DNA from: Chrysomallon squamiferum
Lineage: Eukaryota; Mollusca; Gastropoda; Neomphalida; Peltospiridae
Direction of reading: 5' to 3'
Length of the DNA stretch: 64,000 nt
Assembly (NCBI GenBank): GCA_012295275.1
Contig: CM022678.1
Location: 1,346,686-1,410,685, forward strand
Under the pieces are notes generated by a model. It had not been told where the DNA came from. It saw only the letters and a program-made list of their open reading frames with translations, and searched no databases. This document shows positions 48,472 through 62,075 of this stretch, in pieces; the first letter of the stretch is position 1; each line of letters begins with the position of its first letter. The translations under genes and the position numbers were made by a program.

Positions 48472-49936
48472 CAGTTGGAAGAAGACACGGTTATGTCATC
48501 AGACGGCGATATTTCAAAAGTTCGTTTCTTCAGCGTCACCAGTCTGTCTATTTCTAAACAGAGTCTCACCTGCGAGGGTCTGGGTGCATGGGAAGAGCCT
48601 TACAACAAAGCAGGTAGGTTTTAATACAGGTAACAGATTTAAACACATATTCACCAGGTTTTTATACAGGTAACAGATTTAAACAAATATTCACCAGGTT
48701 TTTTATACAGGTAACAGATTTAAACACATATTCACCTGATGTTTTATACAGGTAACAGATTTAAACACATATTCACCAGGTTTTTTTTACAGGTAACAAA
48801 TTTAAACACATATTCACCAGGTTTTTATACATGTAACAGATTTACACACATATTCACCAGGTTTTTTTTACAGGTAACAGATTTAAACAAATATTCACCT
48901 GATTTTTTATACAGGTAACAGATTTAAACACATATTCACCAGGTTTTTATACAGGTAACAGATTTAAACACATATTCACCAGGTTTTTATACAGGTAACA
49001 GATTTAAACACATATTCACCAGGTTTTTATACAGGTAACAGATTTAAACAAATATTCACCAGGTTTTAATGCATGTAACAGATTTAAACACATATTCACC
49101 AGATTTTTTATACAGGTAACAGATTTAAACACATATTCACCAGGTTTTTTTTACAGGTAACAGATTTAAACAAATATTCACCTGATTTTTTATACAGGTA
49201 ACAGATTTAAACACATATTCACCAGGTTTTTTTTACAGGTAACAGATTTAAACAAATATTCACCTGATTTTTTATACAGGTAACAGATTTAAACACATAT
49301 TCACCAGGTTTTTTATACAGGTAACAGATTTAAACACATATTCACCAGGTTTTTTATACAGGTAACAGATTTAAACACATATTCACCAGGTTTTTTATAC
49401 AGGTAACAGATTTAAACAAATATTCACCTGATTTTTTATACAGGTAACAGATTTAAACACATATTCACCAGGTTTTTTATACAGGTAACAGATTTAAACA
49501 AATATTCACCAGGTTTTAATGCATGTAACAGATTTAAACACATATTCACCAGATTTTTATACAGGTAGCAGATTTAAACAAATGTTCACCAGATTTTTTA
49601 ATATGACAGATTCACCATCGCTGACTATGTAAATTTTAATATCTCGCTAAACAGAAGTTAAGTAAGATGCAACAGTGGTAATGATGATGATGCAAAAAGA
49701 GAGAGATTTTATTTAACCCATTTTATATCTGTGGTTTATGGGGACCATTAGGTTGTAGAAAGAGATAATAACGATCATAAGAAAACGAAAATAAATAAAT
49801 AAAAATGAATTTTGAATTCCAGAACTGCTTGCTTTGCTGACAGAAAGAATCACATTTTTTGTTTTCTTCATATAATATTAAAACCATATTTCTTTTTCTT
49901 TTTTCTTTTTATTTTCTTTTATTTTCTTTGTTTATT

Positions 49937-49971
<35 letters not shown>

Positions 49972-51026
49972 ATATATATATATAGAGATACATATATTTT
50001 TTTTTTTTTTTTTTTAATTAATGTGTAATTTTGCTGAATCGATGAAATAGTCTAATTATATATTATGGGTTTTTTCTCTCTCTTCTTTCCTGTTTACATT
50101 AATCTAAAACTACAAACGAATACATATACATACAATCATGGTTATAATGATTACATAATAATTAATTGTTGCTGCTGCTAACATTTTATCTCAGTGGTAG
50201 ATGTCTTCATCTTTACTGTTTTGTTTTCAGATCCTATGAGCAGGATTGGAGCCGTAGCAAAAAGTAAAAAACTGGCTGTTCAGAGATCCCAGGTGAACGC
50301 GTTTTCCAAACTCCTCGTTGTCGCGCTGGGCAACGGCAAAGTGTCTGTCGAGGTGAACACGACTCTGACTGAGGAATTTCTCAAAATTAACCACGTCGAC
50401 GATGCAGAACTGCTAAAGGTATTCGCGTTCAAATCTGCGAGACGGAATTATTTTCTTACCTACATTTTTTTTACTTCATTTTTATTTTATTATTTGTTAT
50501 TTTATGTCTTTATTTGTTTTTCATTTATTTATTTATTTACTAACTTACTTGTTTAATTGATTATTTATTCAATTATTTATTTATTTATTTATTATTTTTT
50601 CACTTATTTAGTTATTCATTCATTCATTCATTTGTTTACTTATTTATGTTTGTATATTCATTTATTTATTTATTTATTCACTTATTTTTTTATTTATTCA
50701 TTCATTTATTTATTTGCTTATTTATTTGTTTACCTGTTTGTTTATTTTTTTACTTTTTTTTTTTTACTTACACTGTATTATTACATACGGTTCTGTACTT
50801 TTTATTCATTCATTATTATTTTTATTAAAACACTACCTGGACATTGGTCATTCGTCCATCTCCATTACAGATAATTATTATTCAGGTAATTATGTTTTGT
50901 TTCCAGGTGAACGAAGTGGACAGTAGACCAGCACCGGACAGTGATGATGATGATGATGACGACGTATCAAACATTGACCTAGACTGCGTCAACCTGCAGA
51001 TTTTGCAGGAATTAGAAAACACGTAA
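46127..51026 (+). CDS. RDM1: RAD52 motif-containing protein 1, six exons
   Basis: Exons: 46127-46231, 46921-47115, 47870-47989, 48475-48613, 50231-50418, 50907-51026. Phases 0,0,0,1,0 chain without error and give 288 residues. The N-terminal half is an RNA-recognition motif: LFITNIPATLSED resembles RNP2, and YAFVKFYS resembles RNP1. The central CVELANFYLGFTGWSTR matches the RD motif shared with RAD52 (CQELANYYFGFNG in vertebrate RDM1). The region QVNAFSKLLVVALGNGKVSVEV follows the vertebrate DAFQKLLIVVLESGKIAVE block. The tail is acidic (DDDDDDD). Vertebrate RDM1 binds DNA and RNA and is linked to cisplatin sensitivity and recombination. Nuclear function here is inferred from homology. A donor-derived minisatellite follows exon 4. 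Confidence 0.88.
46313..46373. repeat. (CT)n microsatellite in RDM1 intron 1
   Basis: Perfect CT tract of about 30 units, 80 bases after the exon 1 donor. Confidence 0.95.
47595..47670. repeat. (ATT)n microsatellite in RDM1 intron 2
   Basis: About 25 perfect ATT units. Poly-Tyr open frames here are artefacts. Confidence 0.93.
47737..47850. repeat. (TGAC/TGAT)n tract before RDM1 exon 3
   Basis: Tetranucleotide TGAC repeats decay into TGAT variants and end about 20 bases from the acceptor (exon start 47870). Confidence 0.92.
48100..48220. repeat. (ATT)n-(GTT)n-(ATT)n microsatellite in RDM1 intron 3
   Basis: A perfect (GTT) block of about 21 units is flanked by ATT blocks. A (TA)n tract at 48439-48470 then leads straight into the exon 4 acceptor. 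Confidence 0.92.
48614..49595 (+). repeat. 40-bp minisatellite carrying splice-donor copies, abutting RDM1 exon 4
   Basis: About 24 tandem units start at the exon 4 donor (GCAG|GTAGG at 48613/48614). Each 40-base unit holds ATACAGGTAACAG, a consensus CAG|GTAA donor, and most also hold CCAGGTTTTTA. The rest of the unit is ATTTAAACACATATTCACC. The real exon end is thus followed by dozens of equally good or better donors on the sense strand. Confidence 0.94.
50510..50750. repeat. (ATTT/CATT)n-rich tract in RDM1 intron 5
   Basis: Imperfect TTTA and TTCA tetranucleotide repeats. Open frames of Phe/Ile/Tyr/Leu are artefacts. Confidence 0.85.
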
Positions 51027-52493
51027 TAAATAAATAAATGAATAAATGAATGAATGAATGAATTAATTAATTAATAAAATCAATAAATAAATAAATGAAT
51101 AAGTGAATGAATGAATGAATGAATTAATTAATAAAATCAATAAATAAATAAATGAATAAATAGGACAACAAAAAACAATACTGTTTCTAAAATAATAAAA
51201 AAAATTAATATATTGAAAAAATATAACTAACAGACGCAAGTGGAGAGAGAAAGAAAGAAAGAGAGAGAGACAAAGAAGCAGAGACAGAGAGAGAAATGGA
51301 GAGTTATATACAGATAGAAAGATGTAGAAATCAAGAGAGAGAAAAGAAGGTTAACGTTTTCTGGCGAATCCGACAATTATAAGTATTTAAAACTGAATAA
51401 CAAAAACAGAATAAAACATTACATCAAAGAATAAAAGGATTTTGTCTTATTTTTTCTTATTTGTTTTTGTATTTATTTATTATTTTTATTTATTTTAATA
51501 ATTATTTTATTTGTCGTGACCAGGGTAATGTCTAAAGTATTTCTGCTGATATTTCTGCTCTCCAGTTTTTTCCGTCCAAGATGGACCGCCCCTAATGTTC
51601 CCCGCCCCCGTTTAATGCCTGTGCATTCTCTTGCTTTCAAACACTTTTCTTTCTTTTCTTTTTTCTAGTTCTATCCGTGTAAATTAATAAATGTCATTCT
51701 TTTTTTTATATAACGTACACCACTGAGTATAAAAAAATAATAATAAATAAAAATACTGACGTCTTGTAATTTGCAAAACATTAGCTATACGTAGTGTCTC
51801 ATGGTCCATAAAAATTATTTTATTTATTTATTTGTTTGTTTGTTTGTTTATTTATTTGTTTATTTATTTATTTGTTTATTTATGATACTTATTAAGATTT
51901 ATTTGATTAATTGATTTATTTAATCGAAATATTGATTCCTTGCAAACGAACATAATTATTCATCTATTATTTTTTACTTATATTATTCAATAAGCAGATT
52001 TAAATTAAAATACAGAAGGTTTATTTAATTATCATAACTTTTGTTGTATCTTTTATTTATTTATTTTTATTTTTTATTTTTTATTTTTTATTTTTTATTT
52101 TTTTATGTATGTATCTTCCTGTTCTTTCTATATTTACAGGAAACGAAAAAGTTTTTAATGTTTTATGTAGGGCGGCCGGAACCATTGTGACACGGGTGGG
52201 GGGGGGGACGTCCTGGAAAAGTTTGAAATGTTGAAATTGAAAAAACCCATATTAACAGGTTTTGAACATTACATGTAACATTCGACTGTGATGAAATGTG
52301 TTGTTGTTTTATACACAAAGAAATGAAAATTATGCAGTGAGACATTAAGAAGCGTTTGGTTACTTTTTCGTAATACAAAATAAAATTCCTTGAAATCATA
52401 AAATTCCTTGGATGACGGTCTGAACTGGTCAGAACTGATAAAAAAAAAAATAATAATAATAATAATAATAAACAACACGATGAAATATTGTAA

Positions 52494-52532
<39 letters not shown>

Positions 52533-53180
52533 CTAAATCAAAATATACATTTCCATTTAAATATACGAGTTCTGCAAAACAACATTTCCTGGAGCAAAAA
52601 TAAAAGCACAAATCTTATTTACACAATTATATTATTACAATTCTGCTGGGTGGACGGATTTTAACGCAGGACTTGAAGCCACGCCTTTGTGGTTCTCATT
52701 TTTAGGCAACGACTTTAATTTTCTGTTACACCGGTTCAGTGATAGGCCATTGTCTGATGTTTAATTTTCTGTTACACCGGTTCAGTGATAGGCTATTGTT
52801 TGATTTTTAATTTTCTGTTACACCTGTTCAGTGATAGGCCATTGTTTGATTTTTAATTTTACGAATAATAAATACACAAAATAATGTGGGAAGTTAGTCT
52901 GAAATCGTAAAAAAAAAAAAAAAATACGACATGACTAAATAAATCAATCAACAAAACTTATATATATAAACAGTGTATATAAACTTATTAGAATTTAGAG
53001 TAAATATTAATTTATTTCTGATTTCCTCAGTTTTGAATATTTGCTGAATAATTTAAGTAATCTGTCTAAGGAGGTTTTAGTTGTTCAAATAAATTATCAA
53101 TAATCAGGGCCGATAACCGTCGATATATTTTTTACAATCAATAAATCTTTCAAAAGATTTACCTCCCTTTTAACGGAACC

Positions 53181-53227
<47 letters not shown>

Positions 53228-53922
53228 CGTTATTTTTAAATTCGAGTTCTTTTAATTTTCCTTTTACCTCGATCACGCAGTGTTCAAAATATTGCATCTG
53301 TGACGGCAGCCATCAAAACAAAATAAACAAAATACCTCTACAGAAACAACAAACATTCGAAAACAAATATCTACAGAACTGCACGACTGTAACAGAAGAG
53401 GATAAAAGAAGGGATGAGGAAGAAAAACATTCTTTATAAAAAGATAAAGATTTACGTCATTAATTGAACAAAATTTTATCATCGTTTCCATCCGTTGTTT
53501 TGTTTCTGTGAAATCACAGGCGTATCAGAAGTTACATGTACTATTATAATTATTGATTTAAATTTTTTTCTAATGATCTATCATATTTATTTTTATTTTT
53601 TTAATTTGATTTTTTTGATAATTTACCATTGTTCAGCTGCATATTGATTATGATATAGAATTACTCAAAGACGTCTTTGTGTTCGGGTTAGTTAACGTGA
53701 AATATGAATGAGTAACACAGAACATGTTTTCGTTCTTCTTTTCTTTTTTTTTCTTTCGTTTTTTCCTTTCCAATCGAACTGCCTCCGTCCTTTCCCCTCA
53801 ATCAAATTTATTTTTCAATCTATCACTGCCACTGAAACAGTATTATTTATTTTTCTTTGTTTGTTTGCTTTGGTGTTGTTGTTTTTTCAGTCAATCTGAA
53901 TTCTATAAATAGCAAACGTTTA
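51027..53922. other. RDM1 / gene 8 tail-to-tail intergenic region
   Basis: No gene is supportable. AATAAATAAATG repeats after the RDM1 stop provide poly(A) signals (duplicated block at 51030-51160). It also contains (AG)-rich 51240-51345, a G-run at 52197-52208, T33 at 52499-52531, a ~48-bp three-copy repeat (52727-52856) and (CT)n at 53182-53225. Confidence 0.6.
52727..52856. repeat. ~48-bp tandem repeat, three copies
   Basis: TTTTCTGTTACACCGGTTCA followed by GTGATAGGCCATTGT and TTGATTTTTAA occurs three times with few changes. It is intergenic and not beside an exon I can identify. Confidence 0.9.
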
Positions 53923-54621
53923 TTACTTTCGAGCAGACTTACTTTTCGCTGTGGACGACAAAACTGGGAAACTTTTAGATTTGTGCACGCTAGACTTGAT
54001 GCTTGTCTTTTTGAACTCGTCCTCCAGTCTATCGCGAACGTTTCTCACGTTTGACTTGTGTTTTGGCGCGCTCAGGTTTTCCCAGAACTGATCGGGAACC
54101 TTGTGTCTGCGCGGCTTGCGCACTCTCTTTTCCGCGTCGTTGTCTACGTCATCTTCGTCTCCCGAACGGTTTCCGTCGTTTTCCGGCGTTTTATTATCCG
54201 ACTGTCCGTTGGTGAAAACGGAAGGTTTGGAGTTATCAGTCTTTTCTGTTGTAGATTTTGATTCGTCTGCTGTTTCGAGCACGTGACGTTCTTTGTTTGC
54301 ACTCGTCACCTTTGACGTGTGATCCCAGTCGGGTACAAGTCTGGCAACTCTGTCCGCGCCGCGCCCTCTAGCGCTGAAACTAGTAGCAAATGGGAAAGTT
54401 CCACGTCTGCTGGTGTAGGCGGGAGAAGAAGCGAGTTTCTGCTTCAGCCACTGGCTCTCCTTTTCGTAACCCTTGGAGATGACCTTCTTCGCCCTCTCGA
54501 CCTGATGTATGTCGCGGTTCAGTCTGTTGTCGAAGCGAGCGTTGTTCTGAAGGAGGGCGTCGTCGTACTCTGACCTGCGCACGCTCAGTCCCATCCCTTT
54601 CATTACTTTGGTCCGGTTCAT
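53923..54621 (-). CDS. Unrecognised single-exon basic protein, 232 residues
   Basis: An uninterrupted frame runs from an ATG with A at -3 (54621) to TAA. I do not recognise the family. Residues 1-60 look like a conserved domain: GLSVRRSEYDDALLQNNARF, then Asn/Asp/Arg/His, then an amphipathic Lys/Glu-rich segment (RAKKVISKGYEKESQWLKQK). The middle is low-complexity Ser/Thr/Asp/Glu (PENDGNRSGDEDDVDND). The C-terminal part is very basic (KRVRKPRRHK) with VPDQFWENLS and a Ser/Lys tail. There is no signal peptide or membrane segment. Its base composition is far more GC-rich than its surroundings, as for the other true exons. A perfect RFX X-box lies about 250 bases upstream, so a ciliary or sperm role is a reasonable guess, not a finding. 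Coding confidence comes from length, composition and start context. Confidence 0.75.
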   Translation of the reverse strand: MNRTKVMKGMGLSVRRSEYDDALLQNNARFDNRLNRDIHQVERAKKVISKGYEKESQWLKQKLASSPAYTSRRGTFPFATSFSARGRGADRVARLVPDWDHTSKVTSANKERHVLETADESKSTTEKTDNSKPSVFTNGQSDNKTPENDGNRSGDEDDVDNDAEKRVRKPRRHKVPDQFWENLSAPKHKSNVRNVRDRLEDEFKKTSIKSSVHKSKSFPVLSSTAKSKSARK

Positions 54622-54689
54622 CTTCAGCCTTCAAGTGAAGAGAAATATTTAAACTTTCACGGAACTGGAAGTAAAAAAAAGAAGAAGAA

Positions 54690-54690
54690 G

Positions 54691-54740
<50 letters not shown>
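54690..54740. repeat. (AAT)n microsatellite upstream of gene 8
   Basis: About 16 AAT units, 70 bases upstream of the gene 8 start codon on its minus-strand promoter side. Confidence 0.92.
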
Positions 54741-54743
<3 letters not shown>

Positions 54744-54868
54744 ATTTCATCTCTCTCTCTCTGTTATTTTTATTTTTATTTTTTATTTTTTTTTTATGTC
54801 TTTTTTTTTAACCAGCCCTTATCCCTAACAGCTTACTTCAGAATCAAATGCTGATAATTTTTGCCACG

Positions 54869-54881
54869 GTTGCCTAGCAAC
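54869..54881 (-). promoter_or_regulatory. RFX X-box, probable promoter of gene 8
   Basis: GTTGCCTAGCAAC is an exact inverted-repeat X-box (GTTGCC, one-base spacer, AGCAAC). It lies about 250 bases upstream of the gene 8 ATG. X-boxes of this quality mark ciliary genes across animals through RFX factors. Confidence 0.65.
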
Positions 54882-54959
54882 TATCGTTAGAAGAGGAAAC
54901 TGGATATCCAGAACTAGTCACATGCATTGATTCGATTGTTATTGGATTATAAAAGTGTT

Positions 54960-55120
54960 TTTTTTTATTTATTTTTATTTTTTTTCTGTTGCTGTCGCTG
55001 TCGTTGTCGCTGTCGTTGTCGTTGTTGTTGTTGTTTGTTGTTTTTTTGTTTGTTTTATTATTTATTTATTCATTCATTCATTCATTTATTTTATTTTATT
55101 TTATTTGTTTGCTTTTTTGT
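54960..55120. repeat. T-rich and (GTCGCT/GTTGTC)n tract
   Basis: A run of TGTCGCTGTCGTTGTC-type hexanucleotides passes into GTT units, then TTTA/CATT tetranucleotides. The variant hexamer at 54987-55030 is unusual for this window. Confidence 0.75.
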
Positions 55121-55189
55121 TTTTCGCTTCGTTTGAAAATTTATTTTTAGCAGCATGTTTTATTTTCTCAGATTTCTTTTCTGTCCGCC

Positions 55190-55440
55190 AGTGAAATTAG
55201 GTAAATTATTTAAATGTATTAACTGATGACGAATTTAGAACAGGAAATTAGGAGAATTGTTTAAATATCTAATTGGTGATGAATTTAGAAAAGAATTTAA
55301 GAGTGATGTATAAATGTTTAAGTGATGACGAACTTGGAACAGGAAATTAGCAGAATTGTATAAATGTTTAGTTGATAACAAAGTTGGAACAGGAAATTAG
55401 GGGAATTATATAATTATTTAATGATGACAAAAATGGAATT
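55190..55440. repeat. ~57-bp imperfect tandem repeat, about four copies
   Basis: Units contain GATGACGAATTTAGAACAGGAAATTAGG, shortened here as GAACAGGAAATTAG, plus AATTGTATAAATGTTTA, with drift between copies. No neighbouring gene is seen. Confidence 0.8.
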
Positions 55441-55509
55441 TTGCTGATGTCCGCAGAAATGTTGCTAACATTATCGCTGCTTTATTACTGCCAGTGTTGT
55501 TGTTCTTTT

Positions 55510-57375
<1,866 letters not shown>

Positions 57376-57440
57376 TTTAAAAATAAATAATTAAAAGGTA
57401 GAATATACAAAAAAGAAAAAGTAATTAATCAAAGATAGCC

Positions 57441-57962
57441 AAGAATTAAAGTTACAAAAAAAGAGAACACTGAAATAAAAAATGGAAAGGTAGAACGTTA
57501 ATTAAACTTAAATAACAAAAAAAAAAAAAGGCAGAATTTAAATTTAAAAGAAAAAAAATCTACACATAAAAATAAAAATAATTAAAAAAAAAGGACTAAT
57601 AAATAATGAAATTGGAATTTTTGAAAAGAAAAAAGGTGGAATTAAATTGGAAAAAACGAACAAAATCTGAGCCCAGAATTAAAGTTGTGACAAAAAAGAA
57701 ATAAAAAATGGAAAGGTAGAAATGGCGTTAATTAAAATTAAATAACAATTTCAATTTCCGAATGTAAAAAGGGAAAAAAAAAGAAAAGCTAGGCAGAATT
57801 TAAATTTAAAAAGAAAAAAAAAAATCTACACATAATGTATAAAAATATTTAAAAAAAGGACTAATAACAATAATGAAATTGGAATTTTTTGAAAAGAAAC
57901 AAAGGTGGAATTGAAATTGGAAAAAAACGAACAAAATCTGAGCCCAGTAATTAGAGTTGTGA
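57441..57962. repeat. ~250-bp direct tandem duplication
   Basis: Copy 1 (about 57441-57673) and copy 2 (about 57674-57962) share the order AATGGAAAGGTAGAA, GCAGAATTTAAATTTAAA, AATCTACACATAA, GGACTAATAA, ATGAAATTGGAATTTTT, CGAACAAAATCTGAGCCCAG. Copy 2 has an extra insert near 57745-57790. Confidence 0.85.
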
Positions 57963-58589
57963 CGGGAAATTGTGAATGTATTTCATCCATTATGTATTGT
58001 AGACACGCCGCAACAAATGGCGCGAATATAATTAAAATTACACTGTTCCTTCCTCACTGACTAGAGATTTCAATTTCCGGTGGCACGGGCTAAAACGCGG
58101 GACGGGGGAAATTGAAAGAACAATAGCGACGACGAATGTTAATAAGCTATCAAAATGCAAAGCAAACATTGTCGACATTCAGTACTATTGGACTTTACTA
58201 CCAGGTACAATAGTATGAACGGATACATGTAAAGTGTACACACTGTTAATATTTATCTTGTATCTTTGTAACAGAACAAAAGTGTAGTGAATGGTATTTT
58301 TAGTAAAAGTGTAGTGTACTGTTAGTATTTAGCACTGTAAAGTGTAGTGTACTTTTAGTATTTAGCTTACTGTGAAGTTTGGTGTACGACGCCAGAGGAT
58401 CGATCCTTGGTGTCGACTCAAAGTGACCCGCTGCTTCACAAAGTGTGCAAAAAGCCAGTGAGAGTGATTGCCTTTATTAAAAGCCTAAGAAAAACTTTGT
58501 GTTTCTTACTTCCATACGTACATACACACAAACATATGTCCACACACACACGCACATATACATTTACATACATATATACACACACACAG

Positions 58590-58644
<55 letters not shown>

Positions 58645-59740
58645 CATACACACATACACACATATATACATATATACATTTTAATAAAGAGTGTCATTCG
58701 TGTCGCATTAGTAGTAAATCACGGAGAAGAATTAACAAAAATCTTAAATTAATATCCGCTACAAACTACATAAGACATTCAGTTTTGACGTCCTTGATGC
58801 AATTTTGGATAACATCTCATTTTCAAAATGGCGTCGTCCACAACGGCCTTTTATTTTTTTATTTCATTTTTTTTTTTTTTTTTTTTTTTATTTTTTATTT
58901 TTTATTATCTGAAACAACCCATGCGCCACAGAGGATCGTTTACTTTGCAATAATTTTTCAAGTTGTTAACCGAGTCAGTTGTGTAGAATACAGCACTGAA
59001 CACAATCGTGCATTGTCGCAATACTGACTCCTTTATGAACCAGAACGGGAAATTGACACGCGAGTCTATCTCACGTCGTGGCGGGTATTGTCAGCTTGGT
59101 GAACTACACTTTTGTCGGCTATTGAGAATATTCACTTTAATTAGGCGAGGTGTGAATACGTGAATTTGTGTCAGGGATCGTGAAAAGTACAAAAAGTTAT
59201 GTACGCGATTGTAATGTATACAAGATAAAATAAAGAGATAGGTGTACTGTATACAGACGTATATATATAAAAAAAAAAACCAAAGAAGCAAGCATGTACA
59301 GAGTTGTGGTTTGAAAGCTATAAAAGGTGTACATTTATTTAATTTGAAAACGAGTGACAGAAGAAAAAAAAATTAAATAAACGTAACCGACTGATGAATA
59401 GGCAGACTCCCTAGCACATTTCTATTTCTGTTCTTCATTTCTTTATTTTTTTTTTTGTTTGTTCAATATATACATATATTTAATTGCAAGTGGGGAAAGA
59501 ATTTGACGTTGATGAAATAGGTAAATATTTACATACGTAGATATGCCGTTACGCCTTAGCAATCAAATATGTATATTACATATATGTATGTAATAAGTAT
59601 TTGTATAATACCGTATTGTATGTGTGACCTCTTACCATAGACGTACAAAAACGTTTTGTGTGTGTGTGTGTGCGTTTTTTGTGTGTGTGTGTGTGTGTGT
59701 GTGTAGTTTCTTTTTCTATTCTGTCGTGTGTGTTTGTATT
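57963..59740. other. Non-repetitive patch without an identified gene
   Basis: 57963-58440 and 58690-59060 have more balanced composition and two ATGGCG-type elements (about 58017 and 58827), as promoters here do. I find no exon chain. 58540-58680 is (CA)n/(TA)n and 58862-58890 a T-run. An open frame from 58407 runs through these repeats and is not credible. Confidence 0.4.
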
Positions 59741-60206
59741 TCGACAAGTACTAATTATTACTACAGCGACAAAACAATCTCTACTCGTATTGCTACAACA
59801 ACAACTACTGTTAGAACGTCTGCCATTATCAACACTATCAGTTACCATACCACTCCACTACAGCTGCTGCTACTACTACTACTACTACAACAATTACCGC
59901 CACTATTTCTGTTATTAACAACTACGACAAACAGCTACTACTACTGTTACAAACTCCGCCCTCGCAACGTCATCACTGCGGCTATTATTATTAATCTTTG
60001 TTCTTTTGATTATCAATACTCGTCCTGTTGGAACGGATGTGCAAACGACGGAGGTGACAACGTGGGTGATGTCGTAAATCACGATGTTTACCGAGCGGCT
60101 GAAAAAACGACAATTAACGTCGTCGCTTGTGGACTCGACCACTTGGAGCTGAATAAATCATAAATTCTGTCGAGTAACAGTCGCAGCGGTGATTGTAGCT
60201 GTCTGG

Positions 60207-60350
60207 TACCGATAGAAGCAGCCGACGTCGTTGTAGTAGTTGTTGCTGCTGGCACCGATAAAAGCATTCGACGTCGTTGTAGTTAGTACCGATAGAAGCA
60301 GACGACGTCGTTGTAGTTGGTACCGATAGAAGCAGACGACGTCGTTGTAT
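60207..60350. repeat. ~33-bp repeat with GACGTCG core, four copies
   Basis: TACCGATAGAAGCAGACGAC then GTCGTTGTAG recurs at about 60207, 60253 (diverged), 60287 and 60321. It is GC-richer than the surrounding DNA. Confidence 0.85.
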
Positions 60351-62033
60351 ATGTTGCTGCTGTTGTGGTAGCGGTGGTTGTAGTAGTATAGGAATTGAAG
60401 AGTCTCTGTCTTATTAATAGTAGTAGTAGTAGCAGCAGCAGCAGCAGCAGTAGTGTTAGTAGCAGTAGTAGTACAGTAATTGTACTAGTAGAACTTGCCG
60501 TGGGAACGGTTGTAGTAGTAGTAGCAGTAGTTTGAGGGTGTTCGTGTTGGCAGCAATAGTATCTATATTAATAATGGTTATAATGGTTGAAAAGGTGCTG
60601 CCAAAGTGGCTGATGACGCAGCAGCGGTAATGGTATTAGCAATAGCAGCGACAACAACATCATCAGTAGCAGAAACTGTAGTAGTAGTAGCATATCACTA
60701 GCAGACAGCCACTGTAACCAACTGTTCAGCATCAGCAACATCATTTAAATTATGCGAAACATTTTACGAATTACTTTCCGGTCAGACTTTTATATCCGTC
60801 CGTCTGTCTGTCTGTCTACCTATTGATAATACTAAAACACAGAAAATTCATTTATATTAAAAACATTTAATGCAACAACAACAACAACAACTTAAAAGAA
60901 AAAAAGAAAAGCGCGAACAAACATTAATGATAATAAAGTATCTTTTAAAATATATCAAACAGCTAACTTATCTTCACCGACAAACACGCACAAGCATTAA
61001 GCCACGCATAATGTGGTGTTTTCCAAACAACAAACTTTAAATTCCTTTTATTTTTTTTTTTTTTTTTTTTTTCTTAATTTACTCTTAAATTGTCAGTCCA
61101 TGCTATCATCAACTCTTGTTATTGTCAGTGCTTTGGATACGCGGTTTACCGAGTCCTTATAGAGTCAGCTGTTTCGATTCGTTGCTGGTTTTTTTTTTTT
61201 ATATTTAATAAGCGTTATGAACCCAATATGGCCGCCTTCCTTTACAGCTACGTGCCAAACACAACGGAAAGCTCTTCACATTCTCTGATAAGATAATTCA
61301 ACAAGCACCTAGATATGTGCTGTGTCACTGTGGCCTTTTGTTTCAGCTGTAGTCGCAGTAGCAATAGTAGATTTGTTAAAGTTTTAGTAGTAACAGTGGT
61401 AGTAATGGCAGCAGTAGTAGCAGCAGTAGTAGTAGTAGTAGCAGTAGTAGCAGTAGTAGTAGTAGTAGTTGCTGTTAATGATGTTGTTATTGTGGTGGTG
61501 GTGGTAGTGGTATGGAGTAGTTGTAGTAATAGTAGTAATAAAAATAGCAATAGTAGTAGTAGTAGTAAGTATAAGTAGTAGTAGTAGTAGTAGTAATAGT
61601 AGAAATAACAGTAGTAATAGCAGTAGTAGTAGTATTAATCGTTAGCAGTGATATGATTACCGCAGAAGACGTTGTTGTTGTCATCACCATCGTTATTATT
61701 ATTATTATTATTATTATTATCATATCATATTAAATTAATAAACGAGAATATGTGTTTTATAGAAAAATACTATCTACTGACGTCATCAAAAGCTAATTAA
61801 TCAAATGATAGGCTGTCTATTATTGTTTAATAAGGCGTCGTTATGACAACGTGTTTGCTATTGTTATTATTAAGTCACACCTAATGCAAGTTATTACATG
61901 TGTAAATAATAAATTATCCGAGATATTGTTTCAGAAAGACGAAGATTTAATACATACCCGGATTAGGACGAGATCGTATTTTACATATTAAGGTGTGGAT
62001 ATTTGTTTTGTTTGGTTTTTTTCTCGGATTTTT

Positions 62034-62036
<3 letters not shown>

Positions 62037-62071
<35 letters not shown>
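62037..62071. repeat. T homopolymer (~34)
   Basis: Uninterrupted T-run within a T-rich stretch, probably length-variable. Confidence 0.95.

Positions 62072-62075
<4 letters not shown>

Noticed and set aside
49689-49760. Third SINE-like copy (GATTTTATTTAACCC)
   Set aside because: The match to the element at 11518 is too short to support.
54319-54573. Plus-strand open frames opposite gene 8
   Set aside because: Antisense shadows of the GC-richer gene 8 coding strand, which is longer and has a good start.
58407-59027. 206-codon open frame
   Set aside because: Most of it is translated (CA)n, (TA)n and poly-T with no splice logic or domain.
59624-60163. 179-codon open frame
   Set aside because: Reads through (TG)n and ACT/ACA trinucleotides; its composition follows the repeat.
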